Notes: a model not told the origin generated them from the sequence alone. 64,000 bases of DNA from Mycolicibacterium psychrotolerans (GCF_010729305.1 NZ_AP022574.1:4340001-4404000); one strand, 5' to 3'. Positions 24,674-33,856 are shown, counted from the first letter of the stretch. Numbers and translations: made by a program.

Positions 24674-26056
24674 ATGACGATCACCGAACCCGGCGGATCC
24701 TCCGAGGCCGGACAGCAGGAACCGGATCCCACGCCGTCGTCGGCGCCGACCCCCGGTCCGTCCGCCGCCCGCCCGAAACCGGGGCCGGCGCGTCCCGGGC
24801 CCCGCCCGGCGCCGCCGGTGGCCGCAGCGGCGGTCGCGGCAGTGCCGTCCAGCGATCCCCACCGGTTCGGTCGCGTCGACCCCGACGGCACGGTGTGGCT
24901 CATCACCGCCTCCGGCGAACGCACCATCGGCTCTTGGCAGGCCGGTGACGCCGAGGCCGCCTACGTGCACTTCGGCCGCCGCTTCGACGACCTGCAGACC
25001 GAGGTGGTGCTGCTCGAACGCCGGCTCGCCTCGGGGTCGGGTGACGCGCGCAAGATCCGGTCGGCCGCCTCGGCGCTGGCCGAGAGCCTGCCCGAGGCGC
25101 ACGTGCTGGGCGACGTGGACGCACTCGCCGCCCGGCTGGCGGCGATCGTCGAGCAGGCCGAGGGCGCCTCCCAGGAGGAGAAGGCCAAGCGCGAGGAGTT
25201 CCGGGCACAGCAGACGGCCCGCAAGGAGGCGCTGGCCGCCGAGGCAGAGGAGCTGGCCGCCACCGCGTCGCAGTGGAAGGCCGCGGGCGACCGGCTGCGG
25301 GCGATCCTCGACGAGTGGAAGACGATCAGCGGCGTCGACCGCAAGACCGACGACGCCCTGTGGAAGCGCTACTCGGCGGCCCGCGAGACGTTCAACCGGC
25401 GCCGCGGCTCGCATTTCGCCGAACTCGACCGCGAGCGGGCCGGCGCCCGGCAGGCCAAGGAGGCGCTGTGCGTACGCGCCGAAGAGTTGTGCGACTCCAC
25501 CGACTGGGGATCCACCTCGGCCGTCTTCCGCGACCTGTTGGGTGAGTGGAAGGCCGCGGGCCGGGCCGCCAAGGACGTCGACGACGCGCTGTGGCAGCGG
25601 TTCAAGAGCGCCCAGGACCGGTTCTTCTCCGCCCGCAATGCCGCCACCGCCGAGCGGGACGCCGAGTTCCGCGCCAACGCGGACGCGAAGGAGGCTCTGC
25701 TGGCCGAGGCGGAACGGCTCGATCCCGCCGATCGTGAGGCGGCGCGGGCGGCGTTGCGCGCGATCGGCGACAAGTGGGACGCCATCGGCAAGGTGCCGCG
25801 GGAGCGCGCCGCCGAGCTGGAGCGGCGGATGCGCGCGGTGGAGAAGAAGATCCGCGACGCGCCGACCGGCGGGGTGGACCCCGAGGCGCAGGCCCGCGCC
25901 GACCAGTTCCGGGAACGCGCCGAGCAGTTCGAACGGCAGGCGGAGAAAGCCGAGGCGGCGGGCCGCACGAAGGACGCCGAGCAGGCGCGGGCCAACGCCG
26001 AACAGTGGCGTCAGTGGGCCGAGGCCGCCGCGGACGCGCTGGGCAGGAAGCGCTAG
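24674..26056 (+). CDS. DUF349 domain protein
   Basis: A 460-residue, mostly helical protein. The first 55 residues are Pro/Ala-rich and disordered. Then come a WLITASGERTIGSWQAGD module and at least three DUF349 repeats, each with a conserved Trp (WKAAGDRLRAILDEWK, LLGEWKAAGRAAKDVDDALWQRFK, RAIGDKWDAIGKVPRERAAELE). The C-terminus is a long charged coiled coil rich in Ala, Glu and Arg. The family's function is unknown. Same position as Rv2731. Convergent with the next gene, 3 bases apart. Confidence 0.9.
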   Translation: MTITEPGGSSEAGQQEPDPTPSSAPTPGPSAARPKPGPARPGPRPAPPVAAAAVAAVPSSDPHRFGRVDPDGTVWLITASGERTIGSWQAGDAEAAYVHFGRRFDDLQTEVVLLERRLASGSGDARKIRSAASALAESLPEAHVLGDVDALAARLAAIVEQAEGASQEEKAKREEFRAQQTARKEALAAEAEELAATASQWKAAGDRLRAILDEWKTISGVDRKTDDALWKRYSAARETFNRRRGSHFAELDRERAGARQAKEALCVRAEELCDSTDWGSTSAVFRDLLGEWKAAGRAAKDVDDALWQRFKSAQDRFFSARNAATAERDAEFRANADAKEALLAEAERLDPADREAARAALRAIGDKWDAIGKVPRERAAELERRMRAVEKKIRDAPTGGVDPEAQARADQFRERAEQFERQAEKAEAAGRTKDAEQARANAEQWRQWAEAAADALGRKR

Positions 26057-26059
26057 CGG

Positions 26060-26650
26060 CTAGGGCGCGGGCGGCTCGTCGTCGCCGAAGCGGTCGAGCA
26101 GTCCTCTGCGCTCGCGCTCGGCGGTCAGCCGTCGGCGATGTTCCTCGGTGGCCAGCTGCAGCGCGCTGCGCGCCGCGACCACGCGGGCCCAGTGATACGC
26201 CAGCAGGATCATCGCGAACCACGCGATGAGCAGCCCGATCCCAGGGCCGGGATATTGCGAGGCGGCGGTCTGGCGGGACCACACCGCGAGCAGCCCGAGG
26301 AACGACGCGACGGTCGACCCGGCCAGCGCCACCCAGGCCAGCGCCCACCGCCGGGTCAGCAGCGCCAGGATCGAGAAGCCGCCGCCGAAGACCAGGGCCA
26401 GCCAGGCGAACACCCGGTGAGGCAGCGCGATACCGCTGGCGTGCGCGGCATCCGAGCCGACCAGCACATCGAGCCCACGGGCGTCGCCTGCGTGCGGCAG
26501 CACCAGCGTGGTCAGCAGCGCGAACACGAAGATCGCGATCGCCAGCGCGCGAGGACCGGGGTCGATCTCGCGGGCGATGCGGCGTTCGGCGGCTTCGATG
26601 TCCTCCCGGAGGTAGTCGAAATCGTCGTCGCGGGGCGACTCCGGACTCAC
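26060..26650 (-). CDS. Four-helix membrane protein (Rv2732c-like)
   Basis: A 196-residue protein with an acidic N-terminus (DDDFDYLREDIEAAERRI), four membrane helices between about residues 30 and 150 (first AIAIFVFALLTTLVL, last GIGLLIAWFAMILLAYHW), and a basic C-terminal helix. The GTG at 26650 overlaps the miaB stop (GTGA), suggesting coupled translation; an ATG at 26659 is possible. It is conserved beside miaB in mycobacteria; function unknown. Confidence 0.85.
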   Translation of the reverse strand: MSPESPRDDDFDYLREDIEAAERRIAREIDPGPRALAIAIFVFALLTTLVLPHAGDARGLDVLVGSDAAHASGIALPHRVFAWLALVFGGGFSILALLTRRWALAWVALAGSTVASFLGLLAVWSRQTAASQYPGPGIGLLIAWFAMILLAYHWARVVAARSALQLATEEHRRRLTAERERRGLLDRFGDDEPPAP

Positions 26651-28218
26651 CGCGCACATCCGGCGGTGGGCTGCACCTGCGGGACGCCGATGGCGGGCAT
26701 GCCGAGGCCGACGCCCGTGCGGGGCCGCTGTCCCGCCGCGTGCGCGTCCCCGGCGCGGGTGGCGCGGAGCCTGATCGGCCCGGCGTCGGCGATCAGGTGG
26801 TGCGGCGCGGCGCCGGTCACCGTGGTCACGACGACGTCGCCGGGGCGGATCCGGTCCTTGTCCGGGCCTGGGGCGAAGTGCACGAGCCTGCCGTCACGGG
26901 CGCGGCCGGACATCCGGGCCGTGGCGGCGTCCTTGCGACCCTCGCCGGTGGCGACCAGCACCTCGACCGTCCGGCCGACCTGCGCGACGTTCTCCTCCAG
27001 CGAGATCTTCTCCTGGAGCTCGATCAGACGCTGATAGCGCTGCGAGACAACGGCTTTCGGGATCTGGCCAGGCAGCTCAGCGGCGGGTGTGCCGGGGCGC
27101 TTGCTGTACTGGAAGGTGAACGCGCTGGCGAAGCGCGCGGCCGCGACGACGTCGAGGGTGGCCTGGAAGTCCTCCTCGGTCTCCCCGGGGAATCCGACGA
27201 TGAGATCGGTGGTGATCGCGGCGTGCGGGATCGCGGCACGCACCCGGTCGATGATCCCGAGGTACCTGTCGGCCCGGTAGGAGCGCCGCATCGCACGCAG
27301 GATGCGGTCGGAGCCCGACTGCAGCGGCATGTGCAGGGTCGGGCACACGTTGGGCGTCTGGGCCATCGCGTCGATGACGTCGTCGGTGAACTCGGCCGGG
27401 TGGGGCGAGGTGAAGCGCACCCGCTCGAGTCCGTCGATCCGGCCGCACGCGCGCAGCAGCTTCGCGAACGCGCCGCGGTCACGGGGCTGACCCGACCACA
27501 GCGTCGGGTCCTCGCGCAAGCGCTCGTCCGCAGCGAAGGAGACCCCGTAGGCGTTGACGTTCTGACCGAGCAGCGTGATCTCGAGCACGCCCTGGTCGAC
27601 CAGGGTCTGCACCTCGGCCAGCACGTCGCCGGGTCGGCGGTCGACCTCCTTGCCGCGCAGGGACGGCACGATGCAGAAGGTACAGGTGTTGTTGCAGCCC
27701 ACCGAGATGGAAACCCATGCCGCATAGGCCGATTCGCGACTCGCGGGCAGCGCGGAGGGGAACTCCTGCAACGCCTCGGCGATCTCGATCTGCGCGGTGC
27801 GGTTGTGCCGGGCCCGGTCCAGCAGTGCGGGCAGCGATCCGATGTTGTGCGTGCCGAACACGACGTCGACCCACGGCGCCTTGGTCAGCACGGTGTCGCG
27901 ATCCTTCTGCGCCAGGCAGCCGCCGACGGCGATCTGCATGGCCGGATCGGCCTGCTTGCGCGGCGCGAGATGGCTGAGGTTGCCGTAGAGCTTGTTGTCG
28001 GCGTTCTCGCGCACCGCGCACGTGTTGAACACCACGATGTCGGCATCGGTTCCCTCGTCGGCCCGCCGGTATCCGGCGTCCTCGAGCAGGCCGGCGAGCC
28101 GCTCGGAGTCGTGCACGTTCATCTGACAGCCGTAGGTGCGGACCTGGAAGGTGCGCGCAGCCGGACCGGTCGCCGCCGAGTCGCTGGGCCTGCTCACCAC
28201 CGATGTCACGGCCACCAT
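26647..28218 (-). CDS. miaB: tRNA-2-methylthio-N6-dimethylallyladenosine synthase MiaB
   Basis: A 523-residue radical-SAM methylthiotransferase that completes ms2i6A37 in tRNA. The auxiliary cluster Cys lie in TYGCQMN, FNTCAVREN and VGGCLAQ; the radical-SAM motif is GCNNTCTFC. The TRAM RNA-binding domain is near residues 415-485. The last 45 residues are a Gly/Pro-rich extension beyond most homologues. GTG at 28209 is an alternative start. Substrate supplied by MiaA. Confidence 0.96.
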   Translation of the reverse strand: MVAVTSVVSRPSDSAATGPAARTFQVRTYGCQMNVHDSERLAGLLEDAGYRRADEGTDADIVVFNTCAVRENADNKLYGNLSHLAPRKQADPAMQIAVGGCLAQKDRDTVLTKAPWVDVVFGTHNIGSLPALLDRARHNRTAQIEIAEALQEFPSALPASRESAYAAWVSISVGCNNTCTFCIVPSLRGKEVDRRPGDVLAEVQTLVDQGVLEITLLGQNVNAYGVSFAADERLREDPTLWSGQPRDRGAFAKLLRACGRIDGLERVRFTSPHPAEFTDDVIDAMAQTPNVCPTLHMPLQSGSDRILRAMRRSYRADRYLGIIDRVRAAIPHAAITTDLIVGFPGETEEDFQATLDVVAAARFASAFTFQYSKRPGTPAAELPGQIPKAVVSQRYQRLIELQEKISLEENVAQVGRTVEVLVATGEGRKDAATARMSGRARDGRLVHFAPGPDKDRIRPGDVVVTTVTGAAPHHLIADAGPIRLRATRAGDAHAAGQRPRTGVGLGMPAIGVPQVQPTAGCAR

Positions 28219-28314
28219 CCTACGGCGGGCCGCGATGGCTCCCGCACCGGCGAGTCCCCAGCGGATTGCCGAGTTCGGAGCATGCTGGGCGTTCCCTGGG
28301 TAAGGTCAGCACCC

Positions 28315-29076
28315 ATGGAGAGCCCCAGGGAGTCCCCTGACGTGCCGATGATCTCGATGAAGGCGGTCAACAAGCACTTCGGCTCCCTGCACGTACTGCA
28401 GGACATCGACCTCGAGGTCGGCAAGGGACAGGTCATCGTCGTCATCGGCCCGTCCGGCTCGGGCAAATCGACGTTGTGCCGCACCATCAATCGGCTCGAG
28501 ACCATCGACTCGGGAACGATCGCGATCGACGGTCAGACGCTGCCCGAGGAGGGCCGCAAACTCGCGCAACTGCGCAGCGACGTCGGCATGGTGTTCCAGT
28601 CGTTCAACCTGTTCGCGCACAAGACGATCGTCGAGAACGTGATGCTCGCCCCGATGAAGGTGCGTAAGAAGAACAAGGGCGACGCGCGGGAGGCGGCGAT
28701 GAAGCTGCTCGAGCGGGTGGGGGTGGCCAACCAGGCCGACAAGTACCCGGCCCAGCTGTCGGGCGGTCAGCAGCAACGCGTGGCCATCGCCCGGTCCCTG
28801 GCGATGAGCCCGAAGGTGATGCTGTTCGACGAGCCCACCAGCGCGCTGGACCCGGAGATGATCAACGAGGTCCTCTCCGTGATGACCGACCTGGCCGCCG
28901 AGGGCATGACGATGCTGGTGGTCACCCACGAGATGGGCTTCGCACGCCGGGCCGCCAACCGCGTGGTGTTCATGGCCGACGGCGCGATCGTCGAGGACGC
29001 CGAACCGGCGCAGTTCTTCGACCATCCGACCTCGGAGCGCGCCAAAGACTTTCTCGGCAAGATCCTTCATCACTGA
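28315..29076 (+). CDS. gluA: Glutamate/polar amino-acid ABC transporter ATPase (GluA-like)
   Basis: A 253-residue ABC ATPase. Walker A is GPSGSGKST, Q-loop VFQSFNLF, signature LSGGQQQRVAIARSL, Walker B VMLFDEPTSALDP, and the switch His is in VVTHEMGF. It is typical of polar amino-acid importers (GlnQ/GluA). An internal ATG at 28351 could be the family start. A TAAGGT -10-like element at 28301-28306 sits so close to the ATG that the mRNA could be leaderless. First gene of a four-gene operon divergent from miaB. Confidence 0.93.
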   Translation: MESPRESPDVPMISMKAVNKHFGSLHVLQDIDLEVGKGQVIVVIGPSGSGKSTLCRTINRLETIDSGTIAIDGQTLPEEGRKLAQLRSDVGMVFQSFNLFAHKTIVENVMLAPMKVRKKNKGDAREAAMKLLERVGVANQADKYPAQLSGGQQQRVAIARSLAMSPKVMLFDEPTSALDPEMINEVLSVMTDLAAEGMTMLVVTHEMGFARRAANRVVFMADGAIVEDAEPAQFFDHPTSERAKDFLGKILHH

Positions 29077-29098
29077 CCCCGAAAGGAACCCCTTCATC

Positions 29099-29926
29099 AT
29101 GCGTCTTTCCCCGCGCGCCGCTGCCGCGCTCGCCCTGGCCGTCGCCCTCCCCTTCGCTGCGACCGCCTGCGGCGGTGGCGACAGCGGGGGCAGTGGCGGT
29201 GGCGGCGGTGGCGACACCATCACCATCGGCACCAAGTTCGATCAGCCCGGCCTCGGGATGAAGAATCCCGACGGCACGATGAGCGGCTTCGACGTCGACG
29301 TGGCCACCTATGTCGCCGGGGAGCTGGGCTACGCGCCCGACAAGATCGAATGGAAGGAGTCGCCGTCGGCGCAGCGCGAGAACCTGATCCAGAACGATCA
29401 GGTCACGTTCATCGCCGCGACCTACTCGATCACCGACGCCCGCAAGGAGAAGGTGTCCTTCGCAGGCCCGTACCTGATCACCGGCCAGAGCCTGCTGGTC
29501 CGGTCGGACAACAACGACATCACCGGCAAGGCCTCGCTGGAGAACAAGATCCTGTGCTCGGTGTCGGGCTCGACGCCGGCGCAGAAGATCAAGGACGAGT
29601 ACCCGAAGGTGCAGCTGCAGCAGTACGACACCTACTCGGCGTGCGTCGAGGCGCTCAAGAACGGCGCGGTGGACGCCGTCACCACCGATGAGGTCATCCT
29701 CGCCGGCTATGCCGCGCAGAGCCCGGGCGCGTTTAAGATCGTCGGCGAGCCGTTCTCCGAGGAGCGCTACGGAATCGGCCTGAAGAAGGACGACACCGAG
29801 CTGCAGACCAAGATCAACGACGCGCTGAAGAAGATGGAGGACAGCGGCGCCTGGAAGGCGGCGTTCGACAAGAACCTCGGTCCGGCCGGCATCACCGCGC
29901 CCGCGCCGCCGCCGCTCGACAAGTAG
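29099..29926 (+). CDS. gluB: Glutamate-type ABC transporter substrate-binding lipoprotein
   Basis: A 275-residue protein with a lipoprotein signal peptide (ATAC with Cys24), a Gly/Ser linker, then a family 3 solute-binding fold. Its elements include FDVDVATYVAGELGY, the ligand-binding ENLIQNDQVTFIAATYSITDARKEKVSFAGPY, and DAVTTDEVILAGYA. It delivers substrate, probably glutamate, to the two permeases encoded downstream. A good AAAGGAA site precedes the ATG. Confidence 0.93.
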   Translation: MRLSPRAAAALALAVALPFAATACGGGDSGGSGGGGGGDTITIGTKFDQPGLGMKNPDGTMSGFDVDVATYVAGELGYAPDKIEWKESPSAQRENLIQNDQVTFIAATYSITDARKEKVSFAGPYLITGQSLLVRSDNNDITGKASLENKILCSVSGSTPAQKIKDEYPKVQLQQYDTYSACVEALKNGAVDAVTTDEVILAGYAAQSPGAFKIVGEPFSEERYGIGLKKDDTELQTKINDALKKMEDSGAWKAAFDKNLGPAGITAPAPPPLDK

Positions 29927-29948
29927 TCGGCTCCGGGCCCGCGCCGCA

Positions 29949-30629
29949 GTGGAGATTTTCACCGAGTACCGCGCCGAGATCTTCGCCGCGTTCTGGACGA
30001 CGATCCAGCTGACGGTGTATTCCGCGATCGGAGCGCTGGTGGTGGGCACGGGGCTGGCCGCGATGCGGCTGGCTCCGGTGCCGATGCTGAACTGGATCGG
30101 CACCACCTACGTCAACATCGTGCGCAACACGCCGCTCACGCTGATCGTGCTGTTCTGCTCGTTCGGGCTCGCACAGACGCTCGGCATCACGCTGGCGAGC
30201 CGAACCTCGCCGACGTTCATCGCCGACAGCGGGTTTCGACTGGCGGTGCTCGGATTCACCGTCTACACGGCGTCGTTCGTCTGTGAGACGGTGCGGTCCG
30301 GGGTGAACACGGTGCCGCTCGGCCAGGCCGAGGCGGCCCGGTCGCTGGGGCTGACGTTCTCTCAGAATTTGCGGATCGTCCTGCTGCCGCAAGCTTTTCG
30401 CGCGGTCATCATCCCGCTGGGATCGGTGCTGATCGCGCTGACCAAGAACACCACCATCGCCTCGGCGATCGGCGTGGCCGAAGCGGCGCTGCTGATGAAG
30501 GAGATGATCGAGAACACCGCGGCGGTGCTGGTGGTGGGATCGATCTTCGCGTTCGGCTTCGTGATCCTCACGTTGCCGCTGGGACTGCTGTTCGGCTGGC
30601 TGGGCCGGCGATTGGCGGTGGCCAGGTGA
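29949..30629 (+). CDS. gluC: Amino-acid ABC transporter permease (GluC-like)
   Basis: A 226-residue HisM/GlnP-type permease with about five helices. It has the EAA loop ETVRSGVNTVPLGQAEAARSLGLTFSQ that contacts the ATPase, and the N-terminal FWTTIQLTVYSAIGALVVGTGLAAMRL. Start is the GTG at 29949, 22 bases after gluB. Pairs with the next permease. Confidence 0.92.
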   Translation: MEIFTEYRAEIFAAFWTTIQLTVYSAIGALVVGTGLAAMRLAPVPMLNWIGTTYVNIVRNTPLTLIVLFCSFGLAQTLGITLASRTSPTFIADSGFRLAVLGFTVYTASFVCETVRSGVNTVPLGQAEAARSLGLTFSQNLRIVLLPQAFRAVIIPLGSVLIALTKNTTIASAIGVAEAALLMKEMIENTAAVLVVGSIFAFGFVILTLPLGLLFGWLGRRLAVAR

Positions 30630-30641
30630 CGGGCATCTCCC

Positions 30642-30701
30642 GCGAGCAGACACAAACTCGCGTGGAATCGCCGCGAAACACCCGATTCTGTGTCTGCTCG
30701 C
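30642..30701. repeat. 60-bp inverted-repeat element between gluC and gluD
   Basis: The outer arms GCGAGCAGACACA (30642-30654) and TGTGTCTGCTCGC (30689-30701) are a perfect 13-bp inverted repeat around a 34-base centre. The centre contains a second partial pairing (CTCGCG with CGCGAA-type bases). It fills most of the 91-base gap between two otherwise closely packed operon genes. Its form is that of a small dispersed intergenic repeat; no second copy was seen in this window. Confidence 0.7.
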
Positions 30702-30720
30702 CGGAAGAAAGTGAGCAGGC

Positions 30721-31599
30721 GTGACGGGGTCTTCAGTCCTCTTCGACGCGCCGGGGCCGCGGGCGCGGGTGCGCAACCGGGTGGTCTCGGCGGTCACCGT
30801 GGTCGTGGTGGTGGCGGTGGCGTGGCTCGTCTACACCCGGTTGGAGGCCAAGGGACAGCTGACCGCCGCGAAGTGGGAGCCGTTCCTGACCGGTGACCTG
30901 TGGCGGACCTACATCCTGCCGGGCATCGAGGGCACGCTGACCGCGGCCGCGGTGTCGATTGCGCTGGCGCTGGTGCTGGGCTTCGTGCTGGGCGTGGGCC
31001 GGCTCTCGACGAACACCGTGATCCGGTGGGTGGCGTCGGTGATCGTGGAGTTCTTCCGCGCGGTGCCGGTACTGATCATGATGATCTTCGCCTACTTCCT
31101 CTACGCCAACTACGACGTGTTCGCGTCCAAGCATCTTGCGCTGGCCGGCGTCATCACCGGGCTGACGCTGTACAACGGCGCGGTGATCGCCGAGATCGTG
31201 CGTGCGGGCGTGCACGCGCTGCCGAAGGGCCAGGCGGAGGCGGCATCGGCGCTGGGCCTCACCTCAGGCCAGACGATGCGGTCGATCCTGCTCCCCCAGG
31301 CCGTCACGTCGATGCTGCCGGTGCTGATCTCCCAGGTGGTGGTGGTCCTCAAGGACACCGCGCTGGGCTACCAGATCACGTTCGTCGAACTGGTGCGGCA
31401 AGGCACCAATGTCGGCTCGTCGTACGGCAATTACATCCCGGCGCTGATCGTGATCGCGCTGTTGATGATCAGTCTGAACTTCGCGCTGTCGTGGTTGGCG
31501 ACGAAGCTGGAGGCCCGGATGAGGCGCTCCCGCAGGGGGCCCGCGCCGATGGAGGCAGAACCGCTGGAATTGCAGGGTGACCGCAGCCGCGGCGTGTGA
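30721..31599 (+). CDS. gluD: Amino-acid ABC transporter permease (GluD-like)
   Basis: A 292-residue permease with an N-terminal anchor helix (about residues 19-40) ahead of the usual five-helix domain, and the EAA loop EIVRAGVHALPKGQAEAASALGLTSGQ. The C-terminus is basic and cytoplasmic. It starts at a GTG preceded by GAAAGTGAGCAGGC. Separated from gluC by the inverted-repeat element. Confidence 0.92.
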   Translation: MTGSSVLFDAPGPRARVRNRVVSAVTVVVVVAVAWLVYTRLEAKGQLTAAKWEPFLTGDLWRTYILPGIEGTLTAAAVSIALALVLGFVLGVGRLSTNTVIRWVASVIVEFFRAVPVLIMMIFAYFLYANYDVFASKHLALAGVITGLTLYNGAVIAEIVRAGVHALPKGQAEAASALGLTSGQTMRSILLPQAVTSMLPVLISQVVVVLKDTALGYQITFVELVRQGTNVGSSYGNYIPALIVIALLMISLNFALSWLATKLEARMRRSRRGPAPMEAEPLELQGDRSRGV

Positions 31600-31611
31600 G
31601 GCGAGTCGGCG

Positions 31612-32022
31612 ATGACGCGCTCCCTGTTCGCGATCGAGATCCTGCCGGAGTCGGCGCTGAGGTCCACGGTCGACCTGATGGTGCGGTTGATCGAAGCGTG
31701 CGGCGCGATCGTCATCATGATCGGCGCCATCGTGGCGATCGTGAAGTTCGTCGCCGCGCTGACCCGCCGCGACATCAACCAGTTCTCGGCGGTTCGGCTC
31801 TCGCTGGCACGCTTCCTTGTGCTGGGGCTGGAATTCCAGCTCGCCGCGGACGTGTTGCGGACCGCGATCTCACCGTCGTTCGCCGAGATCGGCAAGCTCG
31901 CGGCGATCGCGGCCATCCGCACACTGCTCAACTACTTCCTCAACCGCGAGATCACCCAAGAGCAGCGCGAGATCGAGGCGCTCAAGCGACCGCCCCGCCC
32001 CGCGTCTCCACCGGTTCCGTGA
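31612..32022 (+). CDS. DUF1622 family membrane protein
   Basis: A 136-residue protein. Two or three membrane helices are visible (about residues 26-48, 60-80, and a weaker one at 93-110), with the DUF1622 blocks RLSLARFLVLGLEFQLAADVLRTAISPSF and EIGKLAAIAAIRTLLNYFLNREI. The family is found beside transporters and its role is unknown. It follows gluD by 12 bases and its stop overlaps the next start (GTGA), so it is part of the same operon. Confidence 0.85.
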   Translation: MTRSLFAIEILPESALRSTVDLMVRLIEACGAIVIMIGAIVAIVKFVAALTRRDINQFSAVRLSLARFLVLGLEFQLAADVLRTAISPSFAEIGKLAAIAAIRTLLNYFLNREITQEQREIEALKRPPRPASPPVP

Positions 32023-32267
32023 GCATCGTCGCCAACGCGTCATGGTGCCTGGCGATCGCCGGCATCGTCCTCGGGATCGCCGCCCTGCTCGTCTTCCACC
32101 AGCCGCTGCCCGCACTACGGGTGATGATCGAGCTGTTCACCGCGGCCGGGCTGCTGCGGTTGAGCGTCGACCTGTCGTGGGCGGCGATCCTGGGGGTCGT
32201 CGCGCTGATCGCCGTCCGGCGCGTCGTCACCCGCAGTCTCACCGTGGATCTGCGCCCGGCACGCTAG
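32019..32267 (+). CDS. Small two- or three-helix membrane protein
   Basis: An 82-residue hydrophobic protein with helices at about residues 6-26 and 53-70 and a shorter one between. Its GTG overlaps the DUF1622 stop, and this coupling is the main support. No family recognised; probably a partner of the DUF1622 protein. Its end overlaps the convergent recX stop by 4 bases. Confidence 0.7.
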   Translation: MSIVANASWCLAIAGIVLGIAALLVFHQPLPALRVMIELFTAAGLLRLSVDLSWAAILGVVALIAVRRVVTRSLTVDLRPAR

Positions 32268-32788
32268 ACCCGGCGCCGCTCCCGTTCGTTGGCGAGTTCG
32301 GCGGTCACCACATCCAGCGCCATCGTCTGGCCGTAGCCGCGCCGTGCCAACATGCCGACCAGCCGCCGCGCCACCTTGTTCTCGGCGTCCCGGTCCCCCG
32401 GGTCGCCGAGCTTCTCCCGGCGCAGCTTGTCGCGGACCAGTTGCTCTGCACGGGTGCGTTCGGCGCCCGCGTCGATGCCGGACAGCGCCGCGGTGATCAC
32501 CTCGTTGTCGACGCCCTTGTTGCGCAGCTCGGCGGCCAACGCGCGCTTGCCTTTTCCGGCGTGCAGCTGCCGCGACCGCACCCACTGCTCGGCGAAGTCC
32601 TCGTCGTCGATCAGTCCGACCTGCGCAAGCCGGTCGAGCACCTGGGCGCTGACCTCGTCGGGGTAGCCGCGTCTGGCCAGCCGGTCTTCGAGCTCCGAGC
32701 GCGTCCGGGCCCGCGCGGTGAGCAGGCGCAGGCACAGGGCCCGCGCCTGCTCGGCACGATCAGAAGTCGACGGGAGCGGGGAGGACAT
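32264..32788 (-). CDS. recX: RecA regulator RecX
   Basis: A 174-residue, all-helical protein with three tandem three-helix repeats typical of RecX (RTRSELEDRLARRGYPDEV; VGLIDDEDFAEQWVRSR; AELRNKGVDNEVI). It binds the RecA filament groove and limits its activity. It overlaps the recA 3' end by 29 bases from this ATG (an ATG at 32794 is also possible), the usual mycobacterial arrangement, so it shares recA's damage control. Confidence 0.94.
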   Translation of the reverse strand: MSSPLPSTSDRAEQARALCLRLLTARARTRSELEDRLARRGYPDEVSAQVLDRLAQVGLIDDEDFAEQWVRSRQLHAGKGKRALAAELRNKGVDNEVITAALSGIDAGAERTRAEQLVRDKLRREKLGDPGDRDAENKVARRLVGMLARRGYGQTMALDVVTAELANERERRRV

Positions 32789-33803
32789 CGTCATCCGTGA
32801 CGACGGCGCCGATACCGAGCTTCTCCTTGATCTTCTTCTCGATCTCGTTGGCGGCGTCGACGTTCTCGAGCAGGAAGTTGCGGGCGTTCTCCTTGCCCTG
32901 CCCCAGCTGCTCCCCCTCGTAGGTGAACCAGGAGCCGGACTTGCGGATGAAGCCGTGCTCGACGCCCATGTCGATGAGCGACCCTTCCTTGCTGATGCCC
33001 TTGCCGTAGAGGATGTCGAACTCGGCCTGCTTGAACGGCGGCGACACCTTGTTCTTGACGACCTTGACGCGCGTGCGGTTGCCCACCGCGTCGGTGCCGT
33101 CCTTGAGCGTCTCGATCCGTCGCACATCCAGGCGCACCGAGGCGTAGAACTTCAGCGCCTTACCGCCCGTGGTGGTCTCGGGCGACCCGAACATCACGCC
33201 GATCTTCTCGCGCAGCTGGTTGATGAAGATCGCGGTGGTGCCCGAGTTGTTCAGCGCACCGGTCATCTTCCGCAGCGCCTGGCTCATCAGCCGGGCCTGC
33301 AGACCGACATGGCTGTCCCCCATCTCGCCCTCGATCTCGGCGCGGGGCACCAGCGCGGCGACCGAGTCGATGACGATGAGGTCGATGGCGCCGGAACGCA
33401 CCAGCATGTCGGCGATCTCCAGTGCTTGCTCACCGGTGTCGGGCTGGCTGACCAGCAGTGCATCGGTGTCCACGCCGAGCTTCTTGGCATAGTCCGGGTC
33501 CAGTGCGTGCTCGGCGTCGATGAACGCCGCGATGCCGCCGGCGGCCTGGGCATTAGCCACCGCGTGCAGGGCGACGGTGGTCTTACCCGAGGATTCCGGG
33601 CCGTAGATCTCGACGACGCGGCCGCGCGGCAACCCACCGATGCCGAGCGCGACATCGAGAGCGATGGAGCCGGTCGGGATGACCGAGATGGGCTGACGCA
33701 CCTCGTCGCCCAGCCGCATCACCGAGCCCTTGCCGAAGTTCTTGTCGATCTGGGCGAGCGCCAGTTCCAGGGCCTTCTCGCGATCAGGGGCTTGCTGCGC
33801 CAT
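32760..33803 (-). CDS. recA: Recombinase RecA
   Basis: A 347-residue RecA with Walker A GPESSGKTT, DNA-binding loops L1 and L2 (L2 FINQLREKIGVMFGSPETTTGG, without its first residue), and an acidic C-terminus (VVTDDDVLP). It is uninterrupted: M. tuberculosis RecA carries a large intein, and none is present here. It drives strand exchange and LexA cleavage. Two damage-responsive elements lie upstream: a PafBC-type promoter near the gene and a LexA box further out. Confidence 0.98.
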   Translation of the reverse strand: MAQQAPDREKALELALAQIDKNFGKGSVMRLGDEVRQPISVIPTGSIALDVALGIGGLPRGRVVEIYGPESSGKTTVALHAVANAQAAGGIAAFIDAEHALDPDYAKKLGVDTDALLVSQPDTGEQALEIADMLVRSGAIDLIVIDSVAALVPRAEIEGEMGDSHVGLQARLMSQALRKMTGALNNSGTTAIFINQLREKIGVMFGSPETTTGGKALKFYASVRLDVRRIETLKDGTDAVGNRTRVKVVKNKVSPPFKQAEFDILYGKGISKEGSLIDMGVEHGFIRKSGSWFTYEGEQLGQGKENARNFLLENVDAANEIEKKIKEKLGIGAVVTDDDVLPAPVDF

Positions 33804-33856
33804 GATGTACCTCTCCGGGTAGTCGTTGTCGACCGGTTCTCGGTCGGTTGGCCGTG

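Noticed and set aside
32760..33803. RecA intein, as in M. tuberculosis
   Set aside because: The coding region is continuous at 347 residues with no inserted splicing domain.
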